Assembly: GCA_030068075.1 (NCBI GenBank)
Contig: CM057826.1
Coordinates: 109,781,746 to 109,845,745 of the forward strand
Reading direction: 5' to 3'
Source of the DNA: Paguma larvata
Taxonomy: Eukaryota; Chordata; Mammalia; Carnivora; Viverridae
Length of the DNA: 64,000 nt
Positions within the stretch are counted from its first letter, which is position 1; each line of letters opens with the position of its first letter. The notes under the pieces are model-generated. The model worked only from the letters and a program-made list of their open reading frames with translations, was not told the origin of the DNA and searched no databases. A program made the position numbers and the translations under genes. Positions 1 through 11,900 of this stretch are shown piece by piece.

Positions 1-618
1 TATTTGGTATTTATCCAAAGAATACAAAAACATGAATTCAAAGGGATACATGCACACTCATGTTTAGAGAACTATTATTTACAATAGCCAAGAAATGGAA
101 GCAATCCATTGATGAATGGATAAAGAAGATGTGGTATGCATGTATGTGTATATGTATATATATTCATATTCATATACACACATATATTTATATATTCATA
201 TATTTATATACACACATACAATGAAATATTATTCAGTCATAAAAAGAATGAAATCTTGCCATTTGTAACAACATGTCTGGAGCTAAAGTATAATGCTACA
301 CAAAATACGTCAATCAGAGAAAGACAAATACTGTATCATTTCACTCATACATGGAATTTAAGAAACAAACCAAATGAGCAAAAGGAAAAAAAGAGTAAGA
401 CAAACCAACAAATAGACTCTTTAGTACAGAGAACAAACTGATGGTTACCGGAGGGGATGTGGGTGGAAGGATGGGTAAAATAGGAGATGGGGATTAAGGA
501 GGGCCCTTGTTGTGATAACCACCAATGACACATGGAATTGTTGAATCACTATCTTGTACATCTGAAACTGATATAATACTGTATGTTAACTAACTGGAAT
601 TAAGATAAAAACTTTAAA
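1..618 (+). mobile_element. L1 3' end (ORF2 tail and 3' UTR), cut by window edge
   Basis: Carries the standard L1 ORF2 C-terminal signature: 'acaatagccaagaaatggaa', 'gatgaatggataaagaagat', 'gaaatattattcagtcat', then a 3' UTR closing with 'taactaactggaatta'. It is the same subfamily as the long L1 at 48374-54416, judging by the shared 3' UTR order. It is degraded and contains an AT-rich microsatellite. Confidence 0.85.
135..222. repeat. AT/TG-rich microsatellite inside L1
   Basis: Imperfect TATG, TATA and CATA run sitting exactly where the L1 ORF2 consensus has 'gtggtatatatatacaatgg'. It interrupts the ORF2 remnant. Confidence 0.8.
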
Positions 619-2398
619 AATTTTCCAAAAAATATGGTATATTGGTAAAAAATTTGCAAATTAGATTAGAATAGATGAATTTTCTCAAGTCACAGAATCC
701 CTATAGATACAGGATGATTGCTGAGAAGTGAAATCATAAAATAACGTTACATACAGCCAAATAATTGCAAAAACAAAACATAAAAACCCTTACAAAGTTT
801 TTATAGAAAGATACATGTGAAATGTGGAAATTTCAGTACATTTAACGGTATGTGGGATCTCTAGGGTCTATGGAGGCCCTCAGGCGGTCCAACTGTTAGC
901 ACATTTATCATTCCAACCGACACTCCCCAACTCCTGAGCCATAGTTTCAGCAGCAGACCAGCCAGAAATCACCCTATTCTTCATCATGTTACAGGGATGG
1001 GTCATTTCACCAATTTCATCTGAGGGGGCTGGTCAGAGCCTCCAAGTGAGAACAAGGTTGCACAAAGCAGCCTTTGCCAAAGGTTTGGCAGGGCTCTGGT
1101 CCTCTGGGAGGAGCAAATACTTCTGTGACACCACTGCCCTTCAGGGAGGATGGAGGTCCCAAGTCATCCTAGGAGATGGAATAGAGCAAACACTGAGGTC
1201 CATGGTCCCACACCTAGGGGGCTTAATGGCAAAAAAGGGTTAAAATGGAGACTGGCTACAGGGGTGAAGCCAGAAGACAGCTCATTTTGTTGCTGTTGAA
1301 ATAATTTTAAAAAAGGAATCACTATGTCAAGGGGCAATTTTCTGTGACATGACTAGGTGTACTGAGGAGGGCAGCTAGGGTCACAAGGACCATGATGGTA
1401 ATGGGGGGGGACACTAGAGCCTTCCTGGAGGGTGTTGAACCTCAGGAGAAGCCTGCCAAGGAAAGGAGAGGAACGGCCACCCTTATATCCCCAGCTTATG
1501 TTCCAGGTAGAGGATGGGCTCCCTGCGGGTATTGTCGAAGGGCACAAGCTGGCTGAGAGTCTGGGGGCAGGACCCATCAGAGCGAAGATAAACACCAGCA
1601 CCAGCACATAACTTTACAAGAAGGAACAGGCCCAGAGCCGCAGTATAGGATCCCACTATTATGGTTCACCTGGGTCTCTGGGGTTTTATCACAGCAGGGG
1701 CCATGTCCTGGAAAATGGCTCAGTCCCACACAGCTGGGCTTCACACAGCCCCTCAGGAGCTGGGGACACAGCTGGGGACACAGAGGGCAGGAGGGAGAAC
1801 CAGGGAGCCACATAACCCTAGAAGAGAGAGCTTTGCTGCCTGGGACTAGAGTCTTGATGGGGAGAATGAACCAGAGAATCCCTGCTTTGTTACTGGGCCT
1901 CTGTCCTAATCCCGCAAGGGTGTGACCTGGGGAAACGAGGGTGCCAGTCTGTGATGCCCAAGAGGTTTTAGCATCGGTCACTTCCTCCCTGCTGCTACAC
2001 GGGATACGGCCCACTTTACCGTGAAGCCACAGGCAGATCCATGGAGAAAGCCGGCAGGCAGCCAGAGGGAGATGATGATCAAGGAGCACACTTTGTTCTT
2101 TTTTAACATGGAAGTGATGTGAGCATGTTTAGAAGCTGATGCGAAGGAATCACTCAGGAGGGAGAAGTTGAAAGAATAAGAGAGCCGGTGGGGAGGGATG
2201 TATACTAAACGAGCAGGGCCACCTCTGCCTCAGAGACCTTCCCCAGGTCTGACCTGAAGAGAGAAGAGAGAAGGGCAGGTGGTGCATCCTGCATCCTCCA
2301 TGAAGCAGGGGGTGGGGCGGGGGGGGAGAGCGCCTCATCTGCTGAGAGCAGTGAGGGGAGACTCAGAGGGAGCTTGAGGAGCTGGGAGTTTGAAAATG
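619..2398. other. Unassigned downstream DNA with a GC-richer block
   Basis: No recognised gene or repeat. From about 850 to 2400 the GC content is higher and several overlapping frames stay open on both strands. Minus-strand patches look protein-like in changing frames (about 2040-2100 and 1480-1600), but I recognise no family. It could be a decayed retrocopy or chance. Confidence 0.4.
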
Positions 2399-2408
2399 CT
2401 GCCATGAG

Positions 2409-2630
2409 AGGCGCCTGGGTGGCTCGGTTGGTTAAGCGACTGACTCCTGGTTTCGGCTCAGGTCATGTCTCACAGTTCATGAGTTTGAACCCCACATTGG
2501 GCTCTGTGCTGACAGCATGGAGCCTGCTTGGGATTCTCTCTCTTTCTCTCTCTCTCTCTTTGTCCCTCCTCTACTCACACTGTCCCTGTCTCTCTCAAAA
2601 ACAAATAAATAAACTTTAAAACAAAGAATT
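2409..2630 (+). mobile_element. Carnivore tRNA-derived SINE (SINEC type)
   Basis: Head 'gcgcctgggtggctcggttg', Pol III B-box-like 'ggttaagcgactgactc', (CT)n and 'aataaataaact' tail. Flanked by the 10-bp duplication CTGCCATGAG at 2399-2408 and 2631-2640. Confidence 0.95.
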
Positions 2631-2640
2631 CTGCCATGAG

Positions 2641-3900
2641 GAATCAAAGAGAAAGAGAGTGAGAACTCAGGGGTGAGGCCCAGCTGCGCCCCTGGCGGGA
2701 GCTGTGCTGACAAAAATAATTCCCTATGTCTGATTCCTGGTCACCTGTGCCTCTTCTGAGTGTCCCATAACCAAGAGACTCCCTCAACCTCTAACAATGT
2801 TGGATATCTGCATTTTGAAGTCTCATTTTAAATACCTGAGTGGGCAAAATTTTAAAACAGAAGCATAGCTTTACATGAAAATGTTATTATGGCTTTATTA
2901 CCTGAAAGAGCGAAATACCAATGCATTTATAGTAAAGCATTTTAAAGGCTATTCTCATGAGAGTAACCCTGCTTTCATACTCCACTTAGGAGGCCAGGAC
3001 TGCCACGCACACGCATTACACACCAAATGGCTTTATGAACAGTATGTGGAAGAGACAGCATGCACGGTCTACAGAGAGATGGTTCTCCGGGCACACAGGT
3101 CCAGTCTTGTGCAGTACTATAATCATCCAGAACACTCTGCATGTCCGTTCTGCTTTGCACATTTTGATTTCCATTTCAAAGTCCAGGCCTCGGGCTATTT
3201 TACCCGAGGCATGCATGCAGTGAAGGTGGACAGAAAAGAGAATCCCGCTTCTAAAAATGAAATCAGCAGTACGTGCACCTGGACTGCCTTGACTAACCAT
3301 CTGAGGCTTGCTGACAGCTGGCTTTGTGCTCTCAAGGACTTCCTCCCTTTACGTTTCTCCCGCAGCTTTCTCAGCAGCCGTCTCCAGGCTTTCACCAACA
3401 TGGACTGGGGATGTTTGTGCTTCTGAGCAAATGCTCTCTCTGCTGACTCCAGGGTCCAGTAAAAACTGCAGAGGGACAAGAACTGCTAATGACATTGTCA
3501 TACTCAGTCCAGGCACCCTCCCCCCCAATAGTGCAAGACACCAAAAATGCCACATACTGTGATTACAAAGAGGACTTGCCACTAATTCAGGAAACATATC
3601 AATGTGAGGTTTCTGTTAAAATGTCCTACAAAACCCACATATTTTAAATTCTCAGCCAAATGACAAAGTCAAGCAATTTTTATAAAGTCCTGCTGAGTGC
3701 CTCTAATGTCTAGCAGCTTAGTTGGCCTCTCAATGCCCCAGTGGCTTGGAGGTAGAACACTATATAACGTCAATAAGTGAACATGCAGACTATAAAATAT
3801 ACATGGGAAAATCTTACCTTCACAATGGCTTAAGCAACACAAATAACTATGAAGTGCCAGTAATCAATATCCAATAAATTGACAAAACCAGTTTACAGTA
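2641..3900. other. Unassigned DNA with a 183-codon chance-like ORF
   Basis: No repeat recognised. It contains a plus-strand open frame (2875-3426) and overlapping open frames on the other strand. No domain, signal peptide or homology recognised. Composition is simply poor in stop codons here. Confidence 0.4.
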
Positions 3901-3939
3901 GTCAACAGTTAATTATCAATAGTAACGACAGAGGATGCC

Positions 3940-4330
3940 CCAGGTGCCCCTGGTGATATTGAAAATATCAGTATAGCCTTTTGAAGGGACATGGTTGTGT
4001 AATATACAACAATAACCATAAAACTTTGACCCAGCAATTCCACATTTTGAAAGAGTCCCCAAGGAGTTAAGACAAAGGTGGGAAAAGAAAATGTACAAAG
4101 AACAGCATTTAGTGAAGTTGCTTTCTATAACAAAGAAAGAAGACATTTAAAACAATCCTATCAAGTAAGGAGCCTTGGAAAACCGTAATATGCAGGTACA
4201 CCGCGGAGTTCTGAGTGTCCATTCAAAATGCTACCATAATGAACCATGTTCATGCGTAAAATTTTAAACATGAAATAGTACATGAAAGTAAAGGAAAATA
4301 CAATAGAATCAACGTGTAACATTCGATTAG
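3940..4330 (+). mobile_element. Ancient L1-like 3' fragment
   Basis: Contains 'actttgacccagcaattcca', the DNA of the conserved L1 ORF2 'DPAI' block, followed by degraded 3' sequence. Boundaries uncertain. Confidence 0.5.
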
Positions 4331-4534
4331 ATGAACACATATATAAGCATATAAATATATACAGATACTATCGGGAAGGAATTAAGAATGATACAAATAA
4401 TTGGTATTTAGATACTTTTGTCATTGATGACATTGGTATAGTAGAGTCCAAAACAAAATTTAAATTTACAAAAAAAAAAAAAAACAACAACAGGTGGGGG
4501 ACACCTATGGATGCTGAGTGGGCAGAGGCAGCTC

Positions 4535-4690
4535 AGCCAGGATTTCTAAATCTCAACACTACTTACATTTGGGGCCAGATAATTCTTTGTCATGGGACCT
4601 ATTTAGTTCATTGCAGGATCACTGCCAGCCTTGCTGGCTTCTACCCACTAGATGCCAGCAGCACCCTCCTCAAAATACCTCCAGGCCACA
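4535..4690 (-). mobile_element. MER20-like hAT-Charlie element
   Basis: The stretches 'catttggggccagataattc' and 'ctacccactagatgccagca' match the MER20 consensus as I remember it. It is a non-autonomous fossil. Strand is given relative to the usual consensus and is uncertain. Confidence 0.7.
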
Positions 4691-4934
4691 TGTAGGGGCA
4701 CAGAATAAGCTGTAGGAAGAACCACTGGAATAGGTGATAGCCAACCACTAACTCTCCACCTTAGCTATGGGCAGCTGAGAGGGCTGGGATGGGGAGCCAG
4801 AGTGTGCCCTTCTAAAAGAGACAGTCCCTGCTGCCTAAGAAATCCAGAATGACCATAACCTGAAATTGTTTAATTAGCAGCTAATTCAAAGTTAAAACAT
4901 TCTGTGGGCCAACACTGCGCGGTCTGAGCCTCGT

Positions 4935-5180
4935 GGCTACCCAGAGGTAAGCCAACTTTTTCTGTACAGGGCAAGGTGGTGAACATTTTAGCTTCGTGGG
5001 AGAAATTCTCAATCACAACCATTCACTTCTACCTTTGTGGGAGGAGAGGAGACAGATGATATATAAATGATGGGTGTGGCAACTTTCTAATTTAAGCTTC
5101 ATTTATGGACACAAATGTGAATTCCATATGGTTTTCAAATGTCATTAAACATTATTCTTCCTTTGATTTTGTTATCTAGC
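4935..5180 (+). mobile_element. hAT-like MER fossil (family not named)
   Basis: 'tctgtacagggcaaggtggt', 'gaacattttagcttcgtggg', 'aattccatatggttttcaaatg' follow the pattern of an old DNA transposon family ('ctgtaaagggccagatagta'). Related copies lie at 22280-22545 and, inverted, at 44010-44355. Confidence 0.55.
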
Positions 5181-6015
5181 AGACTTTAAAAATGTCAACA
5201 TCATTTCTGTGTCATGGGCTCTAGAAACACAAGGCCCAGATTTAGCCTGAAGGCCAGTTTGCAAACAGCAGCCAATAACTAGGGACATGCTGGAGAAGGC
5301 ACCAGAACCCCCTCAGGGTGGCTGGGCAGCCAGCACAGGCTTCCCTCACTCAAGGGAGCAGCCGCAGTGGGCATCCTGGGACCCACGCAGGTGCAGGACA
5401 TCTCTGCTTTCCCAACTCCCTCTCCCGTCTCCTTTCAAAACCCATCTCACCCCTACAACCTTTGCACTGTATGTGGTTTACTGCTGCCTCCTGAGAAACC
5501 ACAATGCAAGTATGACCTTTTCTTAAGCCCACAGTTGGCTTTCCTGCCATTCTTTTAAATCTTTCTGGTATCATTATAGAAAGCCATTAATAAAGCACTA
5601 ACAGAGCTGTTTACATTGTTCTGAGCCCCAAAAGACCTGACTGAGAATGTTATCAGTGTTTCATGACCTTGCTGAAACACAAGTTTTCCTGTTTGTGTTC
5701 TCTCTGTCTTTTTGATAAACAGAGAAAATGCAAATGGGTTTTTTGGGCCACAGAGGCAGCCCAGGGTGCTGGGAGTGGGGACCCTTTGCGACTCGATCCC
5801 AGGGAAGAAAGGCCACTGTGGCTTCTTAGCTTTTAGGCCTGTGCCCTGGGAATCTGCTCTGGAGAGCAGTGTGCGGCTGCTGAAGGAGCTTCTGAGGTGC
5901 CCGCTCCCCTTAGTGGCAGCCAACGCTGACTCCTAGGACCTACCACGGTCACCTAGAACACAACACAGAGCCCCTACCTCCCTAGCTCTCAAGGCAACAA
6001 AAGTAAGTGTGGAAA

Positions 6016-6120
6016 ATGAAAAAAGGAGGCTAGTGGCAAAAAGAAGAAGAAAAGAAAGAAGAAAAGGGAAGCATAGGAAAACGGAAGATGTGAGGGAGGA
6101 AGGGGTGAAGGAGAGGAGGG
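6016..6120. repeat. Purine-rich (GA/A) low-complexity tract
   Basis: About 100 bases almost entirely of A and G, including 'aagaagaagaaaagaaagaag'-type runs. Simple low complexity. Confidence 0.85.
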
Positions 6121-7288
6121 GCCAAGAGTGTGGCATTTGCCAGTTGTCCACAAGAAGACACTTCAGGCTTTAATGAATGACTGAGGGAAGAGAAGCAGAG
6201 GGTAATGTCTTCATCTCTGAAACCCACTCACAGGAGCCAGTTGGGACCCCTCCTCTCTCCCCAGACATCTAATTCTCCGGTTTTAGGTTCAAAAGCCTCA
6301 TGCAGGTGTGAAACAAACAAGATGTAGGGGTGGGACGGCAGGGGACTCATTCCCTTCTCCCTTCCCCTCATACAGAATCCCTCAGATAATTCCTCGGTGG
6401 GAGGCAGAGAACAATTGTGGGGTATGAGGCTAGCATGTCCCTAAGGTTCACAAATGCAAAGCAACAGGTAGAAAGGACCCATCTGGAACTCTGAGGGACA
6501 AGGGGCTCAGAAATGCCTGAGTCACAACAGTGTGGGTGGGGGAGACAGGGCAGAGAGAGCCTACCACTGATAGATCCAGTGTACCCCTTGTGTTTGGTCC
6601 CTGTCTACTCCCAGTACAAAGGGGCAGCTTCCCCATCCCCCTGCCCCAGACTTCCGGAATTCCGTGCCTTGTCAGCAGACATTATTCTGCACACTAGGCC
6701 TGAAGAATCTGAGGGGGGGAAAGGTGCTGCAGACAGCCTCAATGAGGAGAAAGTTCTGGGAGAGCTGCATCACCTGCTTATGCCCAAACTAAGGACACAG
6801 CAACTGGCTGAGAAAAGTGGCAGGTGACCCAACAGGTGGGGCCATGGGTACATGCCTGGACCAGCATTAGGCAGACACCAGATGGGAGACAGAACCCTGC
6901 TGCTCCATGGAATATCCTGTGGCACTCAGAATTAGTTCCAGACCGGACAGGGGCGGGCAGGGAGCGGGGTGGGGAGGTCAAAATCCTGACTGTGACTGAG
7001 CTACAAAGCCAAAGCCACTCAGAAATCACCAAAATCGACTGTGGTTACTTTAAAATGTCACAAGCCTGGGTGAGAAAATAATTTCAGTTATAGGAAAGAA
7101 AAGTGATATTTTTGCACATCTGAATTATTGGCTTGTGAAGTTCATGCCTGCTACTCAAGTACTGACTTCTCAAATTCTCCTATAAAAACTAACATCAGCC
7201 TTTCAGGCTGGTAAATGCTAGGTTCACGGCATCTCAGCAGCTCACTCATTGCCTGCCCGCCCCCCCGCCCCGCCCCCAGATCTCACCT

Positions 7289-7327
7289 GGTTCTCAGCGA
7301 CCTCCCCCGGTTCTCAGCGACCTCTCC
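7289..7327. repeat. Short tandem duplication in C-rich DNA
   Basis: Two adjacent copies of about 19 bp beginning 'ggttctcagcgacctc', downstream of a (CCCCG)-like run at 7257-7276. Confidence 0.85.
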
Positions 7328-8497
7328 CAAAAGCCAGATGAGTCAAAGCCACATATTAGGAAGTCATCTGGCATCACTGTGGTTAAGGTGCCAGTCTAGT
7401 GCCGGCCATCAGTTCCCAATTCTCAGCAACTGAATCCTGCCATTAGCACTTGGGCTAAAGGCTCCCCTGACTGTCATAAGCTCTGTGCATGGCCAAAGTG
7501 AAGGAAGAGGAGTCCGGGGTCGGAGCAGCAAAGTCACAGTAGCATGTTTCCACGCCTTGCTCAGGTCCTTCGGGAAAGAGGCCTTTGAAAGATGCTTAGT
7601 AAGCATTCCTAGGCTCTGAGCCGGCGTGAGGGGCCAGAGTCCCTGTACAAAAGCAGTGCAGTATTTGGTGGCTTCCTATTCCCAGGTTTGGGTGGAAGAT
7701 AAAAGGCCAGCAAAGTCCTCTGGGAACTTTCCAGAGCTAGGCAATGGTCTGAAGACTGGGGCAGGCCTGCTGGCCCAGCCTAGAGTCCACTCCCTAGTGC
7801 CCCGCTGAGATCCCCACATTCCTCGATTTACTAGAGGCCAATGTGCTGCGAACTAGGGGCAAGAGTCCTGGGTGGAGGTGTTGCTGTAGACACTTAGGAT
7901 TTTACTAGGGTAATGAGAAGCACAGGCAGGCACACCATCGTGAAGGCCACTCCACTTCCCCTGCCCCTATACTGAGGGAGAAACAAAATCTCAAAAAGTG
8001 TGTTCTCAGGGCTACCTTGGAAGTAGAACCCAGAACCCAAGTGAGATCAAGGTAAAGAGAGACGTTTCGCCCCTCCTACCAGACCACTGTCCTCTGGCAA
8101 TGGGGAAAGTCTGCTGGGTCTGAGGAATAGCTGGAGCAAAAGCTGTGGCAATGACCTAATTCCTAGGGAAGGCAAGATATACCCACCCTCAGGGGCTCCA
8201 CTGTCCCTTAAAATCATTATGTCAGAGACCTCGGTGAGAGCTTGTTACCTGAACAAAAGAAAATAGATGCTTTTCCTCCGCAAAGTGCTCAGACCTATCA
8301 CCATCCCTTCTTTCAGGCAAGTTACACATCTGTGCCAACTAAGTTCAACAAGCCACTCAGGGATGTGTGACAGTTTCTCTAACACAAAGCAAGGGTGGGG
8401 AGAGAGCCAAGGAAGCTCTTCTGGCTAAGTCATGATACATTCTCTCTGCAAGAGTGACCCACACTGAGACTCAGAGGGATTCAAGCCACAGGAACAA

Positions 8498-8944
8498 TCA
8501 GACTTCCCTTTTGGTTAGCTCCATAAGTTTTTCAGACGTGAGAAATTCTCTGGTTGTCACTGAATTTCTCAAGTATGGATTAGGTTCTCCTTCACAGAGA
8601 TAGTCTGGCCCTAAATTCTGAACAGAAGAAAAAATCTGCTCTTTGCTTTCTAAGAGGATCCCCTCTGGTATTCTAGAACACAGCTGCTGGGATTTGCTCT
8701 GTGGAATCTCGGTTGAAAAGGGAGGACAATACGGCCGATATGGAGAAGTCACATACTCATTCTTTTCCTCTCTCAAAATGTTTTCCTGACCCTTTCCAAG
8801 TTCCTCTGTGGAAACCTCTTCCAGAAAATTCTCAAAGTTCACCACCAACTTGTCAATAAGGTCACTGGGGGCATAACATGGTTTTAGAACTCTGTCTTCT
8901 TCCATGTTCACAGGGTCATTGGATTCCTTCACATTTAGCTTACC
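8498..8944 (-). CDS. IL31RA: IL31RA coding exon 14 (cytoplasmic tail, stop)
   Basis: Residues 574-721 and the stop codon: the intracellular tail, ending '[12 protein letters not shown]' (human 'SEKLPEHTKGEV'). Tyrosines are at 597, 637 (EYVTSP), 642, 645, 688 (DYLCE) and 697 (NPYLRNS). The human STAT-docking sites remembered as Y652 and Y721 correspond to 637 and 697. The human middle tyrosine, Y683, is Gln660 here. About ten residues present in human after 'CP' are missing. Acceptor CTCTTTTTCAG. I could not place the 3' UTR end or its polyadenylation signal. Confidence 0.96.
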   Translation of the reverse strand, partial: GKLNVKESNDPVNMEEDRVLKPCYAPSDLIDKLVVNFENFLEEVSTEELGKGQENILREEKNEYVTSPYRPYCPPFSTEIPQSKSQQLCSRIPEGILLESKEQIFSSVQNLGPDYLCEGEPNPYLRNSVTTREFLTSEKLMELTKREV

Positions 8945-11900
8945 CTGAAAAAGAGAAAGGGATACCCCCAATGATCATTTGGAGCTACACATGAGGTAGT
9001 CAAAACCTCAATAGGCTTGGGATAACCAATGTCTCACCTCTTGACTAGCCCCCACCCCATTCCTTCCAGAGACCAGAAGTGATGGTGATGGCTAATCACT
9101 CCCTATGCCCTTCCATAGGAGCATGGCAACATCGACCCATTTCCCGAGAATAGCACAAGGTATTTAATTTTTTTGAGAGCTCAAGGCTATTTGCCACACA
9201 ATCATAAGTTCACAAAATCACAGTTTGGATGGGAGCATCAAAATTAGAACTCTTGCAGATGGAAAAGCCACAATCGTGAAGACAAATGACTTGCCCAACA
9301 TCACCAGAAAATTGAAGGTGGCCTCCCAGGTAGAGGCCGTGTCTTTGCCATCTTTGTGTACCAAGAGTCTAGCTCAATGCCTGGCATTCAGTGAGTAATC
9401 TGTGCCTGCCATGGAGGCCAGCCCTACATTACTCAAAAAGCATTTTAGGCGCACCTGGATGGCTCCGTTGGTTAAGCATTCAACTCTTGATTTCAGTTCA
9501 GGCAATGATCCCAGCATTGTGAGATCGAGCCCCACACTGGAGTCTGCTTGGGATTCCTTCTCTCCCTCCCTCTGCCCCTTCCTCTCTCACTCTCAAAATA
9601 AACAAATAAACTTTTTAAAATAAATAAGCATTTTAGACATCTGACAATACTGCCTATAAATTTGTTTACTCTCTTAATAACTTTTCATATGTAGCAAAGT
9701 TAATAGGGTAATACATAGCTGATAAAGTAGAGAAGAAAACAGAAATAACATAAACAACAAAAATTTAAATAAGTAAATAAATAAAATGACCACATTTTAA
9801 AAAGACTTCTGAGTTGAAACAAGGGCTAATACTAAAAATTCCAGCATCAAGAAATATTAGAAACAGTCTTTCAAAAATAAAAATTTAAAGGTGATATTTG
9901 ATAGGGCTTATTTTTACTTAACTAAGAAATTACACCTTAAAAATTTCAAAAGTTTTTAATTGAAAAACTTATGAAACTTGGGGCACTTGGGTGGCTCTGT
10001 CAGTTAAATATCCGATTTTGGCTCAGGTCATGATCTCATGGTTCGTGTAAACCCTGTAAAATCTCAGCCCAGGACTCCTCCTCACCTCCATCGCTCTTCT
10101 TTGTCTCCTACCATCAGCATGATCAATGATTCCTTAACAAAAACAGGACAATTTACCTTGAAATCATCTCCACACCATGTGGCTATACTGCTTTCAGCAG
10201 GGTTGGGGACATCAGGCCAACAGAGGTGCTTCAATTTGCTAATAAGAGATAAGATTTTACAACAGGAAGTGACTTCAAGAAGTATGTTACTCACACCATG
10301 TGGCTAGGCTAAAAGAGTGGAGCTTGCTATAGGGAGTTGTATGGCTCCCTAATAAATAAGGGCAAGCTTCTGACCACTTGACAGAAACTGGGAAAACAAA
10401 GGAGTCTGGGGAGTGAAACTGCAAGTCATCAATGGGATGTGATGGAAAGATACAGTTCTTACCCTCCCCTGCCCTTCCATCTCCACCCTGGGTCCTGATG
10501 CTGGAAATCACCAACCAGAACTATCACAGAACCATGTCTTTGAGATTGAGTCTCCAGGAAGTTAAGTAACACTCAGGAAGCCTGATAAAATACCCATACT
10601 TTAGTCCAGTGATTCTCAAAGTGTGGTCCCATCCGGCAGCAGCAGCATCACCTGGGAGCTTGTTACACATGCAAAATGTACAAGAGTTTGGCTGGTGACT
10701 TGGTTTCTACCTATAGTTGGAAAATGAGGTTGACATTCACTTAAACGTAACTCAGTATAGCTGCTTGGCAGAGAAGGCCCACAACTGCAATTCTGGAGAC
10801 AGAGGTCCCCTAGGGAGGGAGCTCTTGACCAGCAGGGTAGCATGAGGCTGTCTGCGGAGAGAAAGCCTAAGACCGTGAGGATGAGTTTTCTTTCCCACAG
10901 TGGTCAGGACAAGCAGGACAAATGCCCCTGTAGCCAGCCCTCCAACACTGCACCATGAGCAAGAAACAAGTCTGTGCTGGGCACACTACTGGTCAGTGCT
11001 CCAATTCTATAGGAACGCTCCCTTCTCTGCCTAGGAGAGAAGCTAGTGACCTTGAGGCCTCTTGCTGCTGCCAGACACTGAGAGAAAGGACCTTCTCCCT
11101 AATTTTAGTCTCAGATGCCAAATACAGAAGATAAAGCCTGTGGGGCAGCGGGCAATCTCCTGGCCTAAGTCTGGTGCATGCAGCTGTAGGGGTGAAAATC
11201 CCCTTGTTTTGGTTAGAATTCTGATGAGCTATAGGGGGTGGTATATAATAAACTCAATAAATATATACCAAATTAATAAATGAGTTGACACCCCCTTAAT
11301 GACAGAGTGCCCCCTTCCACTCATGATGCCTTCCACCCCTTTCTGTTGCCTATAACACCCACATTGTTGCCTATAACACCCACACTGTTGCCTATAAACT
11401 CACTTGGGTTTTTTGAGACCATATGCCACTGTCAAGATGATGAGAATAAGAAGGCCACCTCCAACCAAAGACGTTATAAAGAAAATCTCCAGGACACCTT
11501 TGAGAATAGGAGAACAAAAGTCAGTAAAAGGATGAGCTCCTCATTTTCTCAACATATATCAAAGATTAACTTTTTCTTCCAGTAGCTTCAGCAACACATT
11601 CCTTATGAGTTTTCTTTCAATTCAACTGAATTCAAATTTACTCATTAAAAAAACCAAACAAACAACCCTAGTATTTATGGCTCCTCATCCAGTTCTCTTC
11701 CCCCTGAATAACAGTGACAGTTATTATGTTCACCAGGTTCATTCTCCAACTTCAGTCATTCGGTACATATTTTTTGAGCACTTACCATTTGCCAAACACT
11801 TCTGGGTAATAAAACAGGCAACAATAAGCAAGAAATACAAGATCCGTACTCTCATGGAGCCTACATTCTTGTAGGAGGATTCAGACAATAAAAAGAGAAG

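Larger units (their letters stand above)
5181..8497. other. 3' flank / probable IL31RA 3' UTR region, mostly unassigned
   Basis: No gene beyond the end of IL31RA. Holds an AG-rich low-complexity stretch (about 6016-6120) and a C-rich stretch with a short duplication (7255-7327). The proximal part below 8498 must include the IL31RA 3' UTR, but I saw no convincing minus-strand AATAAA close to the stop codon. Confidence 0.5.
8945..10156 (-). other. IL31RA: IL31RA intron 13
   Basis: GT-AG intron. Contains an inverted L2 tail fragment (about 9340-9400), one full SINE (9449-9625), AT-rich sequence, and a truncated SINE head (9980-10060) less than 100 bp from the exon 13 donor. Confidence 0.85.
10239..11403 (-). 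other. IL31RA: IL31RA intron 12
   Basis: GT-AG intron containing a MER5A-like fragment near 10613 and a tandem repeat touching the exon 12 donor. The rest is unassigned. Confidence 0.85.

Noticed and set aside
2409..2480. tRNA gene suggested by A/B-box-like sequence
   Set aside because: This is the tRNA-derived head of a SINE; no cloverleaf or anticodon arm is intact. The same applies to every SINE in the window.
4282..4695. A plus-strand 137-residue open frame
   Set aside because: It crosses an old L1-like piece, a poly-A run and a MER20-like element.
7255..7280. CpG-island promoter
   Set aside because: The C-rich run is very short, isolated and downstream of the only gene.
11342..11400. 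CRISPR-like direct repeats
   Set aside because: Units are contiguous without spacers and lie in a mammalian intron.
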